A stretch of 64,000 bases of DNA from positions 19,154-83,153 of the forward strand of contig QANZ01016779.1 in the NCBI GenBank assembly GCA_003254925.1, given 5' to 3'. The notes under the pieces are model-generated. The model did no database searches and was not told the origin of the DNA. It saw nothing but the letters and a program-made list of their open reading frames with translations. Position 1 is the first letter of the stretch. Each line of letters opens with the position of its first letter. This DNA is from Chamaecrista fasciculata. Its lineage: Eukaryota > Streptophyta > Magnoliopsida > Fabales > Fabaceae. The translations under genes and the position numbers were made by a program. Below are positions 43,773 through 56,340 of the stretch, piece by piece.

Positions 43773-44380
43773 GTCATTACCTGGTTCAGATGAGGCAACT
43801 CTAGGTTGAAGGTCGCCTGCAAGTCAATGAACGCACAGGGGTGGCCCTGTGATTCACCTCCGATGCTTAAGTTAGTAAGGGTTATGAGCTCAATAATGTC
43901 AATTGACTGAGTAGAGAGCTTACCTTTTTCCAGTGCAAAGGGCTAACCCTTTATACTGGCTGAGGGTGATCTGGCGGGATCTTGTCATAAATGCCTAGAT
44001 GCTCGATTGTGATCTTGGCTGATTTGATTGTGATCTTTGGTTCCCACGTAACTTCCTTTTCTGTGAAAGGTGCCTTGATGACCAAGGCGTTATCTGGGAG
44101 AGGATCTTTGAGTGATTTGCCTTGATTGACAGTGGATTTTGATAGATCCTTGATTGGTTCCTGATTGACTCAGGGAATGTTTCCTTATTCCTCGCTCCGT
44201 GGGCGCCCATACCCTTCGTGCTTATGGGCGCCCTTGTCCTGGCAAGATGTAGGACGTTCACGACCCTCCCACTTGTCTAATGGGTATTTGGCGCATTGGG
44301 CCAAGGGCATATGTTGCCATTTGGGCCTCCTAATCATTGGGCCTATTATCATAACCTTTGAAACCGTTTAGTTCTCTTCA
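43773..44380 (-). repeat. Tat-G 5' LTR, remainder (piece 2)
   Basis: Starts with the second TSD copy GTCAT (43773-43777). On the minus strand a TATA motif (TATAAAGGG, plus-strand 43953-43961) divides a U3 of about 0.4 kb from R/U5. It contains two copies of 'gggcgccca' near 44200. The outer end is uncertain: 44380 is chosen only because it gives a TG start on the minus strand where the GC-richer sequence gives way to AT-rich flank. The other LTR is not in the window for comparison. Confidence 0.5.
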
Positions 44381-45164
44381 AGTGATGTGACGGAAGAGAA
44401 ATCGGTGTTTAGGAGTGTCCATGTTATTAGATAGAAAATGGGTTGGAGGAGATGAAGTTGAGTTCACCAAGAGGAATTGAAGAGAACATGCAAGGAAAAT
44501 CTGGCTTTTAAAAACGAAATAGAGTTTACAATTTGAAGTGGGGAGAGAATATCTTAACAGATTTCTCTATAATCACCGAAAAAATGAGAAACCTAATTAA
44601 ATGTTAATAATAGTAATACTTAAATTAAATATAATTAGTTAAAATTATTCATAATAAATCAGATGAGAAACCGAAAATCATGACTCATAAGGGTTAGTTA
44701 GTGATGATCAGTAGGATATTTTAAAGATATTTAACTGTAAATTAAAAAAAACTTATGGAGAAAAATGGTGTAGCTTAAATTAATTGAATCACAGTTCGAC
44801 CAATCTATTTATATTAAATTCCATGAAATATGTAATGGAAAAATCGTACAAAATATAACAATTGTAAATAACTGCTTTAATAATTAGAAATTGTCAAAAT
44901 AATTGCGTTTATAATTAGAAATTTGCTGAAAACGGACCGAAAGTTAAGGAGAGAACAATTTGCTGACATGGCATAGTCATTAGAAAGTGTTGCATACTAG
45001 GGGCAAGACGAGAGGCATGTTACTACAGACTTATAATATTAATAGATTTTTTATAAAATATTTTTTAATTGATATCAGCTTTAATAGCTAATATATGATG
45101 AATTGCTAATTATATGAAGAGGTTCTTTGATGTCTTTCATCAAATATTTCGTTTTTATTTGTTC

Positions 45165-45202
<38 letters not shown>

Positions 45203-45476
45203 CATAAAAATAATAATACAATGATAATAATAATAGTAAATAAATATACATTAAAATATAGAGGAAAGTTTAAAGGAGGATTCAAAACATTAAATCAATT
45301 AAATGAAAATGTAAATATTAAAACGTGGCCAAAGAATCTGAAGCAAATTAATCATTACTTCCTAACTTATTGAACAAGTCTAGATGGATGGAAGAGAAGC
45401 TGACACGTCAGTGAGGAAATTGCTTTTCATTTTGCTGTGTCGATTGAAAAAGGGATTTGCTAAGGAAATTACATTC

Positions 45477-45484
45477 TATAAATA
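45477..45484 (+). promoter_or_regulatory. Candidate plant promoter TATA box
   Basis: TATAAATA followed by GGC fits the plant TATA consensus. About 30 bp downstream is 'ccacacacaaaaaagcaagt', a plausible transcript start. A GTAAGA splice-donor-like site lies at 45625. No coding exon is visible before Copia-D starts at 45891, so the transcript, if real, would have a non-coding first exon. Confidence 0.35.
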
Positions 45485-45523
45485 GGCATAGAGCTCACTT
45501 AGGATCCACACACAAAAAAGCAA

Positions 45524-45613
45524 GTGAAAGTGATTAACAGAGCACCGATAGTGGGAAAATAGACCGTAGTGAAAGTGATTAACAGAGCACCAGTAGTGGG
45601 AAAATAGACCGTA
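45524..45613 (+). repeat. 45-bp tandem duplication
   Basis: Two copies of a 45-bp unit starting GTGAAAGTGATTAACAGAGC (45524-45568 and 45569-45613), differing only in 'ccgat' against 'ccagt'. They lie directly downstream of the candidate TATA box. Confidence 0.9.
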
Positions 45614-45890
45614 GAAGGAGACGGGTAAGAAGAAAATAAATATATTTCTTTAAATCTATATCTGATACAACACTTCTTTTACCTTACACTATCTCTTCCT
45701 TAGCTGGAAATTTCTCTTTCAATATATACCATATTTCTCTTTTATAATTATCCCTACACATGCATATGTATATTTGCAAGTAAAACATTTCAAGTGGGGC
45801 ATACTGAAAGCTTGAAACAAAATTTTTCATAATACTTACTGACTAGAACTCAACAACTCAGAGTCTGTTCTTATTGTTCAGTGTGTGTTG

Positions 45891-48108
45891 TGTTGGGAAA
45901 TCTCGGAGCAAAACACGCAGCGGAAGCAAAAAGTATAAACCAAAAAAAACTTGCGCTGCCCAAGAATTTCCCATCCTGAGATCCGCTTGTTGAATTTAAA
46001 ACCAGATACGAAAAGTGTTATACCTCAAGCTTTCAATCGGATGGTAAAACTTGGTGAGTCTGAGAACTCCGTTTCCACGTCCTTCCTCCACCGGTAATCC
46101 ACACGAACAGTTTCCCGAACACGAGGTGCTAGCCTTCTGTTTCTTTCTCCAAAGAAACCAGGGAATTGAATCTACAGTTGTTGAACTCAAGAACTCCTTC
46201 TTTGAATCCAAGCAAGGTGGTGCAACAATGGAGAAGACAGCAACAAAACTCCTTTTGTTCTTCTTCTCTCAAAAACCCTAAAGGTAGAACAATTCGAATT
46301 TTCACTAACTCTTTAGGAAAATCGAATTTTCTCTCTCTAGCTATGGAGGTGGCGATTTTGCTCTCTCTCTACAAGGAGGAAGCCAAAATTGCACTTGTGA
46401 ATTAGGGTTTAGGGCTAGGCGACTTCTTAAGCTCATAATTACCAAAATTATGGAATTTTATAATTATAAAATCATGACATTACAATAATATCATATTTTA
46501 TGACTTGAATATCTAATTAAAATATTACCATAATATTTTAATTCAAATTCAAAATGCTATCTTGGAGAATCAAATGGAAGATCAAATCTCCCTTGGGTCC
46601 CACAAGATGCCATGCGCCATATGCCTCCCTTTTCCTTTGGAATTTAATAAATCAAAAACATTCCTAACTCTTAGGAAGTCTTAACCAGCTTATGATCTTC
46701 CAATGTTTTTGAATTAAAATATTACCTTAATATATTTAATTCAAATTTTGAATCTTGAATTTAAATTCTTTATTGAATTAAAATATTACCCTAATATCTT
46801 TAATTCAAATCTTGAATCAAATTCAAATTCAAACTCATGATTCTCCAAAGATCCTGATTTGAGATTTCATCAAATCTTTTGAATTCAAATCTTTTGATAT
46901 CTACATCAAATCTTTTGAATTCAAATTCATGACTTAAATTAATAAAACATTTTTATTAATAAAAATCATCAAAGAGGCTCCACCCTCATGCCAATATTAG
47001 GGAATTTTAAAAATCAATAATTTCCTAACTTTTAGGAACCTTATCTGAATTATTTTTCCCTAATATTTTAATTGTAAATAATTAATCCCCATTAATCATT
47101 TAACAATTATTATATTTAAATTTGTCTCACAAATTTAAATACTTCACAACTGTAGAAAATTTAAGACAAGACATAATGTCCCAGACATTTCCTCTGTGTC
47201 TTAAATTAGGCCACCGGAGTGACCCACGAATTACCCTAATTCGTGTCCCTTCAAAAGGTGTTCTAATCCTGCTCGTGTGTGACCCAGCAGGCCCCACGTG
47301 AAGTTGGCAGTAGGTCATCCCCATGTCCTACAAGTCGTGAGCGGACTCTACCAAACCATCATGACTACCCAAAACACGTGAGTTATCGTTTTTACCAAAA
47401 CCGATTTAACCTTAGTACCACCTTGTCACAGACCCTATTGTCACACGATATCTTGGTCATGGATTAGGCATAGGAAAGTCATCCATAATCCAAACCTCAA
47501 CTTTCTCGATTCCCTGAGTAAGTCCCATTTACCAGCGTGGCCACGCATTTCCTTGGACAGACTCATCGAGGGCGCCAGTTAGATATCTCTCATTTAATGA
47601 GGGACAAAATCCCATCTTGGCCAATCCACATTCCTCAGCACGGCAATCAACCAAACCCGTACTTAGCCCTTATGACTACCCTGTTACGGGCAGCGTTAGA
47701 GGAAGCCAAAGTCTGACAACTGCAACGCCGGAATAATGATGACCTCAGGTCTAAGGCGTCGTTACAGGCGTACAGGAGAGGCAAGTTGATGACTAAACCC
47801 ATACAGGACTCTCCGGGTCATGTCCAGCAACTCGTAACCCCTTTACGTAATTGCACCATGACTCTTGTACCAGCATCTAGTGCATGCATCTCTATGCACT
47901 GAGGTCATGCTGGTCTTAGTTCATTTCAAGTTCCCACTTGAATGAGCGACCAGGGACAGTTTAGATTAATTATCTCATAATTAATCACGGACTGTTATCA
48001 TAGTAAACATGCTAATAATATTATAACCATTAATTTATCTCCATAAATTAATTAATATGTTTACAACATATTTATAAAATGATTGGCCCTAGGGCACAAT
48101 CTCCAACA
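45891..48108 (-). repeat. Copia-D 3' LTR, 2218 bp
   Basis: Plus-strand limits TGTTGGGAAATC ... CTCCAACA, followed by GACTCCCACTTGC, the polypurine tract on the minus strand (48121-48109). The U5 end resembles solo LTR F more than Copia-A or C. Confidence 0.88.
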
Positions 48109-48120
48109 GACTCCCACTTG

Positions 48121-51100
48121 CACTAGGTACAATCATTAATCCAACTGTTCCTACACTAGGAACATTTATTAATGTGTCTAATCTCCATCTGACATTACAT
48201 GACCCTTCATGTAAGACCTGTGCTGGGGTCTCGTATGACATTACTGTTCCTAACATTGTCATAAGAGGATTGGCAACATCATCCTCGTCTGCTACCTTAT
48301 CATATCTTGATATCACCATCTCTAGGTGATCATGTCTGAGTGCATATATATATATATATATATCACTGTCGGAAAATCAGTGGGGATCCAATCCCATTTG
48401 GTGTCTTCCTGTCTCCACAGGATGACCACCAACCACACCTCAGACACTAGTTTTACGGTCTGCGTCTCCACGCGACCAACCCTTTGTTGTAGAATCAGCA
48501 ATCGTGCTCCGCTTGGAAACTCTTTCCAACTCACGATGCCATCAGTTCAGGAGAAACACGTATCCATACTGCGATTTAGATACATCTTGGTAGGTTTTGG
48601 AAAATGGGCACCTGTGTAACCCTTTACACATTAATTCCACCATAAACCAAGAATTCATCCTTAGTTCTTCCTAAGTACTTAAGGATGCTTATGACAGCGG
48701 TCCAATGATACTCAACAGGGTATCGTTGGAAACGGCTTGTCATGTTCAGGGCAAACGACACATCGGTCGAGTACATAGCATGACGGATCCTATTGCCAAA
48801 GCATAAGGGATGCCACTCATGCGCCCTCGCTTGACAAGTGTCTTGGGACACTGTTTCTTGCTCAGGGTCAATCCTTGATTCATCGCCATGAATCCCTCTT
48901 GGAGTCTCGCATACTGAACCCCTTCAGTACCTCATCCAAATAAGTACTCTGACTCGATCCAAGAAGTCTACAAGATCTATCTCCATAGATCTTAATGCCT
49001 AGAATATAGGCAGCTTCTCAGTCCTTCAATGAAAACAATTTTCACAACCAAGATTCACAATCTTTAAGGTTGGAATATTATTTCCAATGAGCAATATGTC
49101 ATTGACATATAGCACCAAGAACACAATCGTGCTCCCACTAACCTTCTTGTAAACACAAGGCTCGTCAGCGTTTTGTTAAGAAGCCAAACCCCTTTGACTA
49201 CCTCATCAAAACGACGATTCCAACTCCGTGATGCTTGCTTCAATCCATAAATGGATTCCCAAAGCTTGAACACCTCTACTGGTTCCTCTGGACATTCAAA
49301 CCCCTCAGGTTGTGTCGCACACATCCTCGGGCAGCCTTCCAGGCTGTTTTGACATCCATTTGCCATATCTCATAGTCATAATATGCGACTATGGCAAGCA
49401 GGATCCTAATGGTCTTGGCCATTGCGACAGGGGAAAAGGTTTCGTCATAGTCAATGCCATGATGTTGCATAAAACCCTTTTGCAACTAGCCTCGCCTTGA
49501 AGACGTTGACGTTGACATCCATGTCGGTTTTCTCCTTGAAAACCCACCTACACCCTACGGGTTTTACCCCCTCAGGTGCATCAACCAAGGTCTAACCTTG
49601 TTGTTATACATGGACTGCATCTCAACCTTCATGGCTTCAACCCATTTGTTTGAGTTGGGGTATACGATGCCTTCTTGATAGGTGGTGAGATCACCATGCT
49701 CCGTGAGCAACACATCCCTGTTTTCAGTCACGAGAAATCCCCATTTCTCTGGCTGGAAACATGTCCTATCAGACCTTCGTGGTCCTTGTGTCATTGGAGG
49801 AGCATCCACAACACCTTGTGGTTCTTCTCCAGTTTCCGTCTGCGCCTCTGTATTGCCCTGTGGATCTTGAACTTCTTCAAGATTCACCTTACTCCCACTG
49901 TTTCTTTTGGAAACAAGATCCTTCTCTAAGAAGACCAACTTCTGACTACAAACTCTTTGTTGTCAGATGGGCAGTAAACGTAGTATCCCCTCGTTTCCTT
50001 GGGGTACTCTATAAGCACCTTTTGGGAGATAGTTTATCGTTTTTCCTAACGTAAACTTCACACCCCCAAACTTTGAGATAAGACACTATGGGACTCCTCC
50101 CATCCATATCTCATATGGTGTCTTCTCAACTGCCTTAGACGGAACACGGTTAAGTGTGAACTCGGCAGCTTCCAAAGCATTTCCTCAAAAGGATCGCGGA
50201 AGATCAGTTTGACTCATCATAGATCGAACCATATCAAATAGAGTTCGATTCCTCCTCTCGGAAACACCATCCCCATGGGGTTTCAGAATGGGCAAGTCGT
50301 GAGACCATCTCACAGCTTCTAAGATGATCAACAAATTCTTGACTCAAATACTCGTCTTCTCGATCGGATCGAAAGACCTTGATTTTCTTGTCAAGTAGTT
50401 CTCTACTTCACTTTGAAATCTCTATTTCAAAAGACTCCGACTTATGCTTTAATAGGTAGCCCAAGTCAAACCTATTGAAGCTGTTAGTAAGAGTAACCAC
50501 CTTTAGCTTGGGTACTCATGGGTCCACATACATCACTATGTATGATCCCCAATAAGTCCGATGCCCTTTCACTGTGGCCAGTGAAAAGCGCCTTTGTCAT
50601 TTTTCCAAGTAAACAAGATTTGCAAGCATCATATGATTCAAAATCAAATGAGCTTAGAAATCCATCTCTATGGAGCTTCTCTAGGCGTTTCTTGTTTATA
50701 CGGCCTAAACAACAATGCCAAAGGTATGTAGGACTAGATTCGCTAATCTTAATCCTTTTCGTATCGGTGTTATAGATATTGTTATCGTGTCAATGTTCAA
50801 ATTTCAAGACGTAACGTTTATCTCGCAAATCACATAAGCAAATAAACATTATCTTTATAAATCGAACACCATTCCTTTTAGTTAACACATGCGAAAACTT
50901 TCTTATCAAATAAGAAAGAGAAGCATTGTTTTAAAGAAGGTACATGATAACAATAAGATAAGCCCAGAGGGCTAAACAAGCTCGCATGTTCCCACAGCAA
51001 CAGCAGCAACCCTTGCTCTATTGCCCACTCGTAGGTTCATCTCGCTTCTGTTAAACTTTCTACTGTCTCTAAGACCCTTCACATCAAATGTGAAAACCAC

Positions 51101-51460
51101 ATGTTGTATCCAATACCCAAGCGGTTATAGTAGACAAGTGAACGTCTATAACGAAGATATCAAAAGTAGAGATCTCATCTCCTTTTATTCTTTTGATCTT
51201 CCATATACAATTTGCAATTTCTCAAAAGCCAAATTGCATCCTTTGAAAGCCTTGCTTTCTTGGCAGGTAGTGGGTTAGGCTCAGCCGCTGGCTTGGTCTC
51301 ACCAAACTCGGTGTCTCCCTTCCTCTTTCCTAAGCCCTTCCCTTTCCCTGGTTTTGGAACGTTTCCCTGAGATGTGTGACCATCTCAACAGCCGACAATA
51401 TTCCCTTGTTCAACTCCTTGAAATATTGTGGCTAGCATCAGGCAAGAAACGTCCACAGAG
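48121..51460 (-). pseudogene. Copia-D pol remnant
   Basis: Readable pieces, in order of decreasing coordinate: integrase zinc-binding region (near 50700), integrase catalytic block with the Arg codon CGA retained before SDR (near 50370), linker (49938-49564), RT ([12 protein letters not shown] near 49370; the YVDD region is frameshifted near 49110) and RNase H. RNase H carries the same foreign segment as B and C (48363-48487), here next to a (TA)n run (48345-48362). Many frameshifts and stops. Confidence 0.75.
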
Positions 51461-51730
51461 TCATCGAAGTGCTTCTCCAAGCAGTTCTTTGAGCTCTTTG
51501 AGCGTCCTTGGCATGCTCTTCAGGGGAGGGACTTCTAGGACATAAAATTTCCTTTGTTGGGTGAGAACAAATCTCAAATTACAGAACCAATCTAGGAAGT
51601 CAGCAGCTTCCTTCGTTGGGTTGAGAACTTTTCTCAAATTACAATACCAATTAAGGAATTTTGTCCTAGACATCTTGTCTTTCTCAAGGACAGATCGCAG
51701 TGATAGTGATGAACTGTTATTTGTTGCCAT
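51461..51730 (-). pseudogene. Copia-D gag fragment with internal duplication
   Basis: Starts at ATG 51730 (MATNNSSSLSLRSVLEKDKM). A stretch of about 20 residues is duplicated: FLNWYCNLRKVLNPTK is followed by FLDWFCNLRFVLTQQRK. Most of the capsid region downstream is deleted, and the coding signal jumps to the Lys/Gly-rich linker near 51340. Confidence 0.75.
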
Positions 51731-52709
51731 TGATTCTACAACTTAAGATATGAAAAGTTTTAAATAGCAGGAATATATCCACCATTTTATAAACCCAGTA
51801 AAATTTATTATTGGTGGCTAAGACCCATATTTCACCAAAGTTTACCGTCGCAGAGGGCGATCATGCACCCTTTGGTTATTTAGGTAGGTTACTCTTTACC
51901 AATCACATCCTATGTGACTCTTAGATCTTTATGGGACTGTATCATCATATGATACGGCATGTTTATACCATCTAATGCCTTGAGGTCCAAAACCGTTTTG
52001 ATAACCCCATTAAGTCACACAATAAAACTTGTGAATGGCAAGGCCCAAACGACGAGGCCGAAGCCCAGCCCCATATCATCAAGGCCTCACTTAAACACGT
52101 GTCGCGATGGGCGATCACCGCATTTAATGATCCAAGACTTCTATGGGCATCGAACTGAAAACCCCCCATTCACCCGTGTCTCCTTAAGGTCAAGGTAGAT
52201 ACGTGTCGCGGAGGGCGATCACTGCTCTACGATGAACGAGATTTTCAACAGGGTGTTTTATTGATGGCATTAAAACTTAAGATTTTCTAAAAGGGTTTGA
52301 TTTAAAAAAAGTTTCGTTTTATAGTTTAATTTTAAAACACCTTTTAAAATTAAACGAGTCATGCCACATGTTTATCACCCCATGTATCACATACATATAT
52401 AAACATGTGCACGGGTCTTGCATCATATGCAAAATCCCACGCTCGTATCGTATACGTAGTTGTTGCGCCAAAACGGGGTAAATAGCATGTTAAAATCGCG
52501 TCCTAAACATACATCTAGCGCTTTGTATCACATACAAACTAAATGTAAAACAAATATATATCGTGTTTAGATATGGCCCACCTATCCTAATAATTCTCTC
52601 AAGCCAATGAGAGAATTTTTCTAAAAAGAAAAGTAAAATTACAAGAGAGTAAACCCCAGTTACATTGAGGTATAAATTGAAAAGTAAAATTACATCGGAT
52701 AGAGGGAAT
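51731..52709 (-). other. Copia-D partial leader with three hairpin motifs
   Basis: Homologous to the other leaders. Hairpin motifs at 51845-51864, 52099-52118 and 52203-52222; the stems TCGC/GCGA are kept although the loops differ (CCCATC, CCCTCC and similar). Confidence 0.7.
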
Positions 52710-54502
52710 ATAAACATTAAAAAAAAAACTATTTGACTAATTTTCCAGAAATTTCGAATATTAAGAAGTTCAATAAAAAACTGCAGAGTCATTTACTTTT
52801 ACCATTGTTTCTCTAAAATTCTAGATGCTAATCTACTGACAGAATCATTTATAAATATATATATATAAAAAGATGTGTGACTATCCATATATATATATTA
52901 ATACAGATATATAAAGATTTATATATATATATATATGTTTAGTTTCTTTTTATATTATTATTATCTAATTGTTTTTCTTTTCTATTGTTTATATATATAT
53001 ATATATTACGGTACACATCTAAACATATATATCCCATCTCTTTATATTATTATATACATATAAGTATATATATATTATTGTATCATCATTTTTTTTATAC
53101 AGACCATGCGCCATTCTTATATATTTATATATTGGTTACTATTTATATGCCTACTTTTTATATCATATAAATTGGGTTTCAGAAGCTTTTAGTTTAGTCC
53201 CAAAAACAAAAAGATGCCTCTTTTAATATTCACATGTACATATGCATTTGTAATGGTGAATTATTTAATGAATCCGAGTTTTCTTTTGTTTTAAGAAGAA
53301 ATTTTCTATCTCAAACTTTTGGAATGAATTATTATAGTTCAAAATGGAGAAAAGATCCTTTATGAAAGGAAATCTCGTACATGGGTTCTATTTGGATCCA
53401 ACTAGGGGACACCCTAGAATACAGACAGTGAGTGAGAAAAGCCACCGAGGTGAGTGAGAAAAGCCACCACCATGACACATTATGAAAAGTCGAAATTAAA
53501 CAAACAAAGTATAAATGATATACTTAAGTTTGAGATAATATTTTTTTTTAATCATACATATTTTTCTGTAGCTTATACAGCTGGGTACATTATGAAAACG
53601 TTATTAAATGTTATTTCTTCTTACTGAGAATTTCATGTTCTCACTCTTCTTTTCATGATGTATCCAGATTAGCACCAGGTCAATATTTCGTTACATTATA
53701 GACTTTTACTTTGTTTGGGCGGAGGTTCTAGGACGCGATCTGTGCCCAGCTATCATAGGAGTTATATATAATGTAGAAATCATATCTGATGATCCTGGCG
53801 CACCGAGTGAGCCGCTGATGCAGAATGGGCCCCATATGCCTAACGGTCCTCATATATGACAATAAATAAAGTCACAATTATCTAGAAGTATATATGTATA
53901 TTGTATCTTGAGCTTGCCAGCTGACTATTTTGTACTTATTAGGAAGCACTATAGATGAGCAAGCTCTCTTTTGATATGTACTAACGTACAGTCCTACTAA
54001 CAGGGACTTTTGTGATGTATGAACAAATTATAACCAACACATAATATAAACATATAAAAATTATTACTTATGGGTGTGTTAGATTTTTGTTTGTCTGTTT
54101 GATCTTTGATTTTCCTAATTTATAAAAAAATAAATAGTAGTAAGGCGTTACAATATTGTCTCAAATTGTGATATTAGCATCTACATACTGAAGATGTCCT
54201 TTGTTCTAAAAAAAAACCACCATGATAAACTTTTACGGTGAAAGTCTCTCACATTCTTCAAGCAATAAAACAAGAAAATTATAACAAAATACAAGTAAAA
54301 AAGATATAATCAAAACAAAATACAAAACAAAAACTAAAAAACTCCCAGGCTTTGTTTTTAACAAATGAGCACACTAGTCCTAACACAACCAAAAACTTTG
54401 TTTCACCAGTAAAGGACAGAAAATCATTTTCCTCAATCACAAATAACCACTGGAACTGTATTATTAATTTTACTTTTACTATAAGATATATGTAAAAAAA
54501 AT
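52710..54502. other. AT-rich intergenic DNA, low-complexity (TA)n runs; no gene seen
   Basis: Several (TA)n tracts (52855-53060) and A- or T-runs. A 22-bp tandem repeat, 'gtgagtgagaaaagccaccg', lies at 53428-53470. A less AT-rich patch at about 53710-53860 has no open frame I can assign. Confidence 0.6.
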
Positions 54503-55463
54503 GGGTAAAATATACTTTGGTACTCTGTGGTTACTGGTTAGGACCGAATCCACTTTTGTACCCTGAAAGACAAAATTTGACACTTTGGTACCCTGAGGTT
54601 TGCACCGTTAGCAGTTTGGTACTTTGTGGTTATTTTCTGTCAATATTTAACGGTAAATTGTTAGCACTTTTGCAAAAATTACAAAATGCCCCCAAATAGT
54701 TTCAAAATTTTCAAAAACGTCCCTAGATCATAATATTTGAGGACTAAAATGAAAATTATAACAAAATTTTGGGGTCAAAATGTAATTATGAAAGATATTG
54801 GAAAAAGAATAAAATTACAAATTAGTCCTAAATCTGGAAAATAAAATGCAGTTTAATCCTAAAACTGTATGGTTCAATGGTGAGAAGATAAACTTTACAA
54901 ATTTTTTGCAAAAATTACAGAATTCCACCAAATAGTTTCAAAATTTACAAAAAAAGTCCCTAGATCATGATATGGTTTAAGCAAGTCATTTTACAAAAGT
55001 TTCACTCTTCAATATGTGATTAATTAAGGACTTGGTTGAGAGAAGTTTTATGAGAAAGGGAAGATTTTAATTCATCAAAACTCTAACGTTCTTTCTGCAA
55101 TTTCTTTTTTATAAGTCTCTAGTTCTTGAAATGAAATTGTAGAAAACTTCATCAATTTTTTTAGTTTGTTGTGTTTTGATTCGTTTTACCAAAGGGAGAG
55201 GACCTAAATGCACAAAAGAAATCATGTTGAAGAGTAAAATATGGTTTAAGCAACAATAGAAAATAACGGATAAGATGTAGTAGAAATCGACGGCTAAGAT
55301 TGAGCCACGTCAGCACTTTTTGTTAAATCTTGACGGAAAATAACCACAGGGTACCAAACTGCTAACGACGTAAACCTCAAGGTACCAAAGTGTCAAATTT
55401 ATTTTTTCAAAGTACCAAAGTGGATTCGGTCCTAACCACATGGTACCAAAATGCATTTTACCC
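54503..55463. mobile_element. Non-autonomous DNA transposon with long inverted repeats, 961 bp
   Basis: The left arm GGGTAAAATATACTTTGGTA (54503) is the inverted counterpart of the right arm ending at 55463 (...TACCAAAATGCATTTTACCC). The homology extends about 150 bp into each end, including TTAGGACCGAATCCACTTT and AGCAGTTTGGTAC. Flanks carry AAAAAAAT on both sides, an 8-bp (or, slipped, 9-bp) target duplication. The interior is AT-rich with no ORF. Long TIRs and an 8-9 bp duplication point to a Mutator-like element, but the A-run target leaves class uncertain. Confidence 0.8.
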
Positions 55464-55579
55464 AAAAAAATAATTGTATGGCTAATAACACAAATTAAAA
55501 AAATAAAAAAAAAAACTTACATGTAATACTGATAAACTCTATGACAAATATATTTTAAAACCTTTATTTAAATTTTGCT

Positions 55580-55580
55580 N
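55580..55580. other. Assembly gap (single N)
   Basis: Single N in 'aaattttgctngcccatag'. The amount of missing sequence is unknown. Confidence 0.85.
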
Positions 55581-55659
55581 GCCCATAGCCAAAATAATAA
55601 GAGAAAACTAAAGGATGTGCACAAACAAAGAAAAGAAGAGGAAATTCATCAAAGTGTTT

Positions 55660-55846
55660 GATGTAGTAATAAGTGAGGTATACTTTAGATTGAGCAATTT
55701 AGGTTCAAGATCTAAAATTGATATATATTGGGAGAATTTTAATTATTTACGAGACTCAAATAAAATTAATCTTTATTCTTTACTTATACTGTAGGTGGAG
55801 AAACTTAAGATTAAACCAAATAAATAAATAAATAAATAAAAAGACT
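55660..55846 (+). repeat. SINE-like unit 1 with (AAAT)n tail
   Basis: Has a Pol III B-box-like 'taggttcaagatc', an AT-rich body parallel to the unit at 56161 ('ttttaattat', 'actcaaa', 'taatctttat') and an AAATAAATAAAT tail at 55822-55846. No clear target duplication. The start is approximate. Confidence 0.4.
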
Positions 55847-56160
55847 GAATGAAGGCATTGTGATTTCTGTGCGTCCCAAATTCATAACATATGAGACCTT
55901 TCTTGACCAACATACATATACAGTCATTGATCGTGATTCATGTACAGGACAAATTAATGTGTACATTCAGTTGAATATTTCCAGACAATTACATGACAAT
56001 ACACCTCTAAATTATTACCAATTCTTTTATGTAATATATATTATATTATGTCTGTTTGTTTATTCACATGTCAAACACCACTTGCTTTCTTCAGAGCATA
56101 GTACCAGATATATGCATGAATTTTGTTAATGATAAAAATAAAAAACCTTACCAACAAATG

Positions 56161-56340
56161 TAATAATAAGCGAGCTGCACCCCAAATAGAGGAACTTGGG
56201 TTTGAATCTTGGAGTCCAGTGGACATTATTGGAAAGACTTTAATTATATGCTCTCAACTCAAATGCGACTAATCTTTGTCTAGACGGCTAAACTGTTACA
56301 CAGATAGATTGAGGAAATCCAAAATTAAACAAAAAAAACA
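56161..56340 (+). repeat. SINE-like unit 2
   Basis: Contains a B-box-like 'ttgggtttgaatctt' and ends in an A-rich tail (AAACAAAAAAAACA). It is flanked by AACAAATG on both sides (56153-56160 and 56341-56348), an 8-bp target duplication. The A-box is poor, so the tRNA origin is tentative. Confidence 0.5.

Larger units (their letters stand above)
2319..44380 (-). mobile_element. Tat-G, Ty3/gypsy Tat-lineage LTR retrotransposon (host of the nest)
   Basis: A degenerate minus-strand gypsy element. Read from its 5' side it comprises LTR (44380 to 43778, then 13022-12994), primer site (12992-12973), gag start (12856), gag-protease-RT, an intron-like 196 bp, RNase H, integrase, and an antisense ORF in the 3' region. 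The domain order (RT, RNase H, integrase), the gag type, the TGGCGCCGACTGTGGGGACT primer site and the antisense 3' ORF are those of the plant Tat/Ogre/Retand lineage. Insertions F, I and Copia-B interrupt it; removing each with one TSD copy rejoins its sequence, and for F and I the gag frame. Its 3' LTR is not in the window, and the outer end of its 5' LTR (about 44380) is only a guess. Confidence 0.85.
44381..45890. other. AT-rich non-repeat flank with possible promoter; no gene recognised
   Basis: Probably original intergenic DNA between Tat-G and Copia-D. It contains an (AAT)n microsatellite (about 45166-45201, roughly 12 units), a TATA motif at 45477 and a 45-bp tandem duplication at 45524. 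No ORF of interest on either strand. Confidence 0.6.
45891..52709 (-). mobile_element. Copia-D, copia copy lacking its 5' LTR
   Basis: Minus-strand element: 3' LTR (45891-48108), polypurine tract, eroded pol, mostly deleted gag and leader. Homology to the other leaders stops at about 52709 ('ggatagaggga'), well short of the primer site, so the 5' LTR and first leader part are lost and no TSD can be tested. It is separate from the Tat-G nest. Confidence 0.85.

Noticed and set aside
45166..45201. Regular short repeats that could suggest a CRISPR-like array
   Set aside because: A plain (AAT)n microsatellite with no spacers, in a plant genome.
48345..48362. (TA)n tract at the Copia-D RNase H join as a separate insertion
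   Set aside because: It is a local expansion of 'tatata' already present at the same join in Copia-C.
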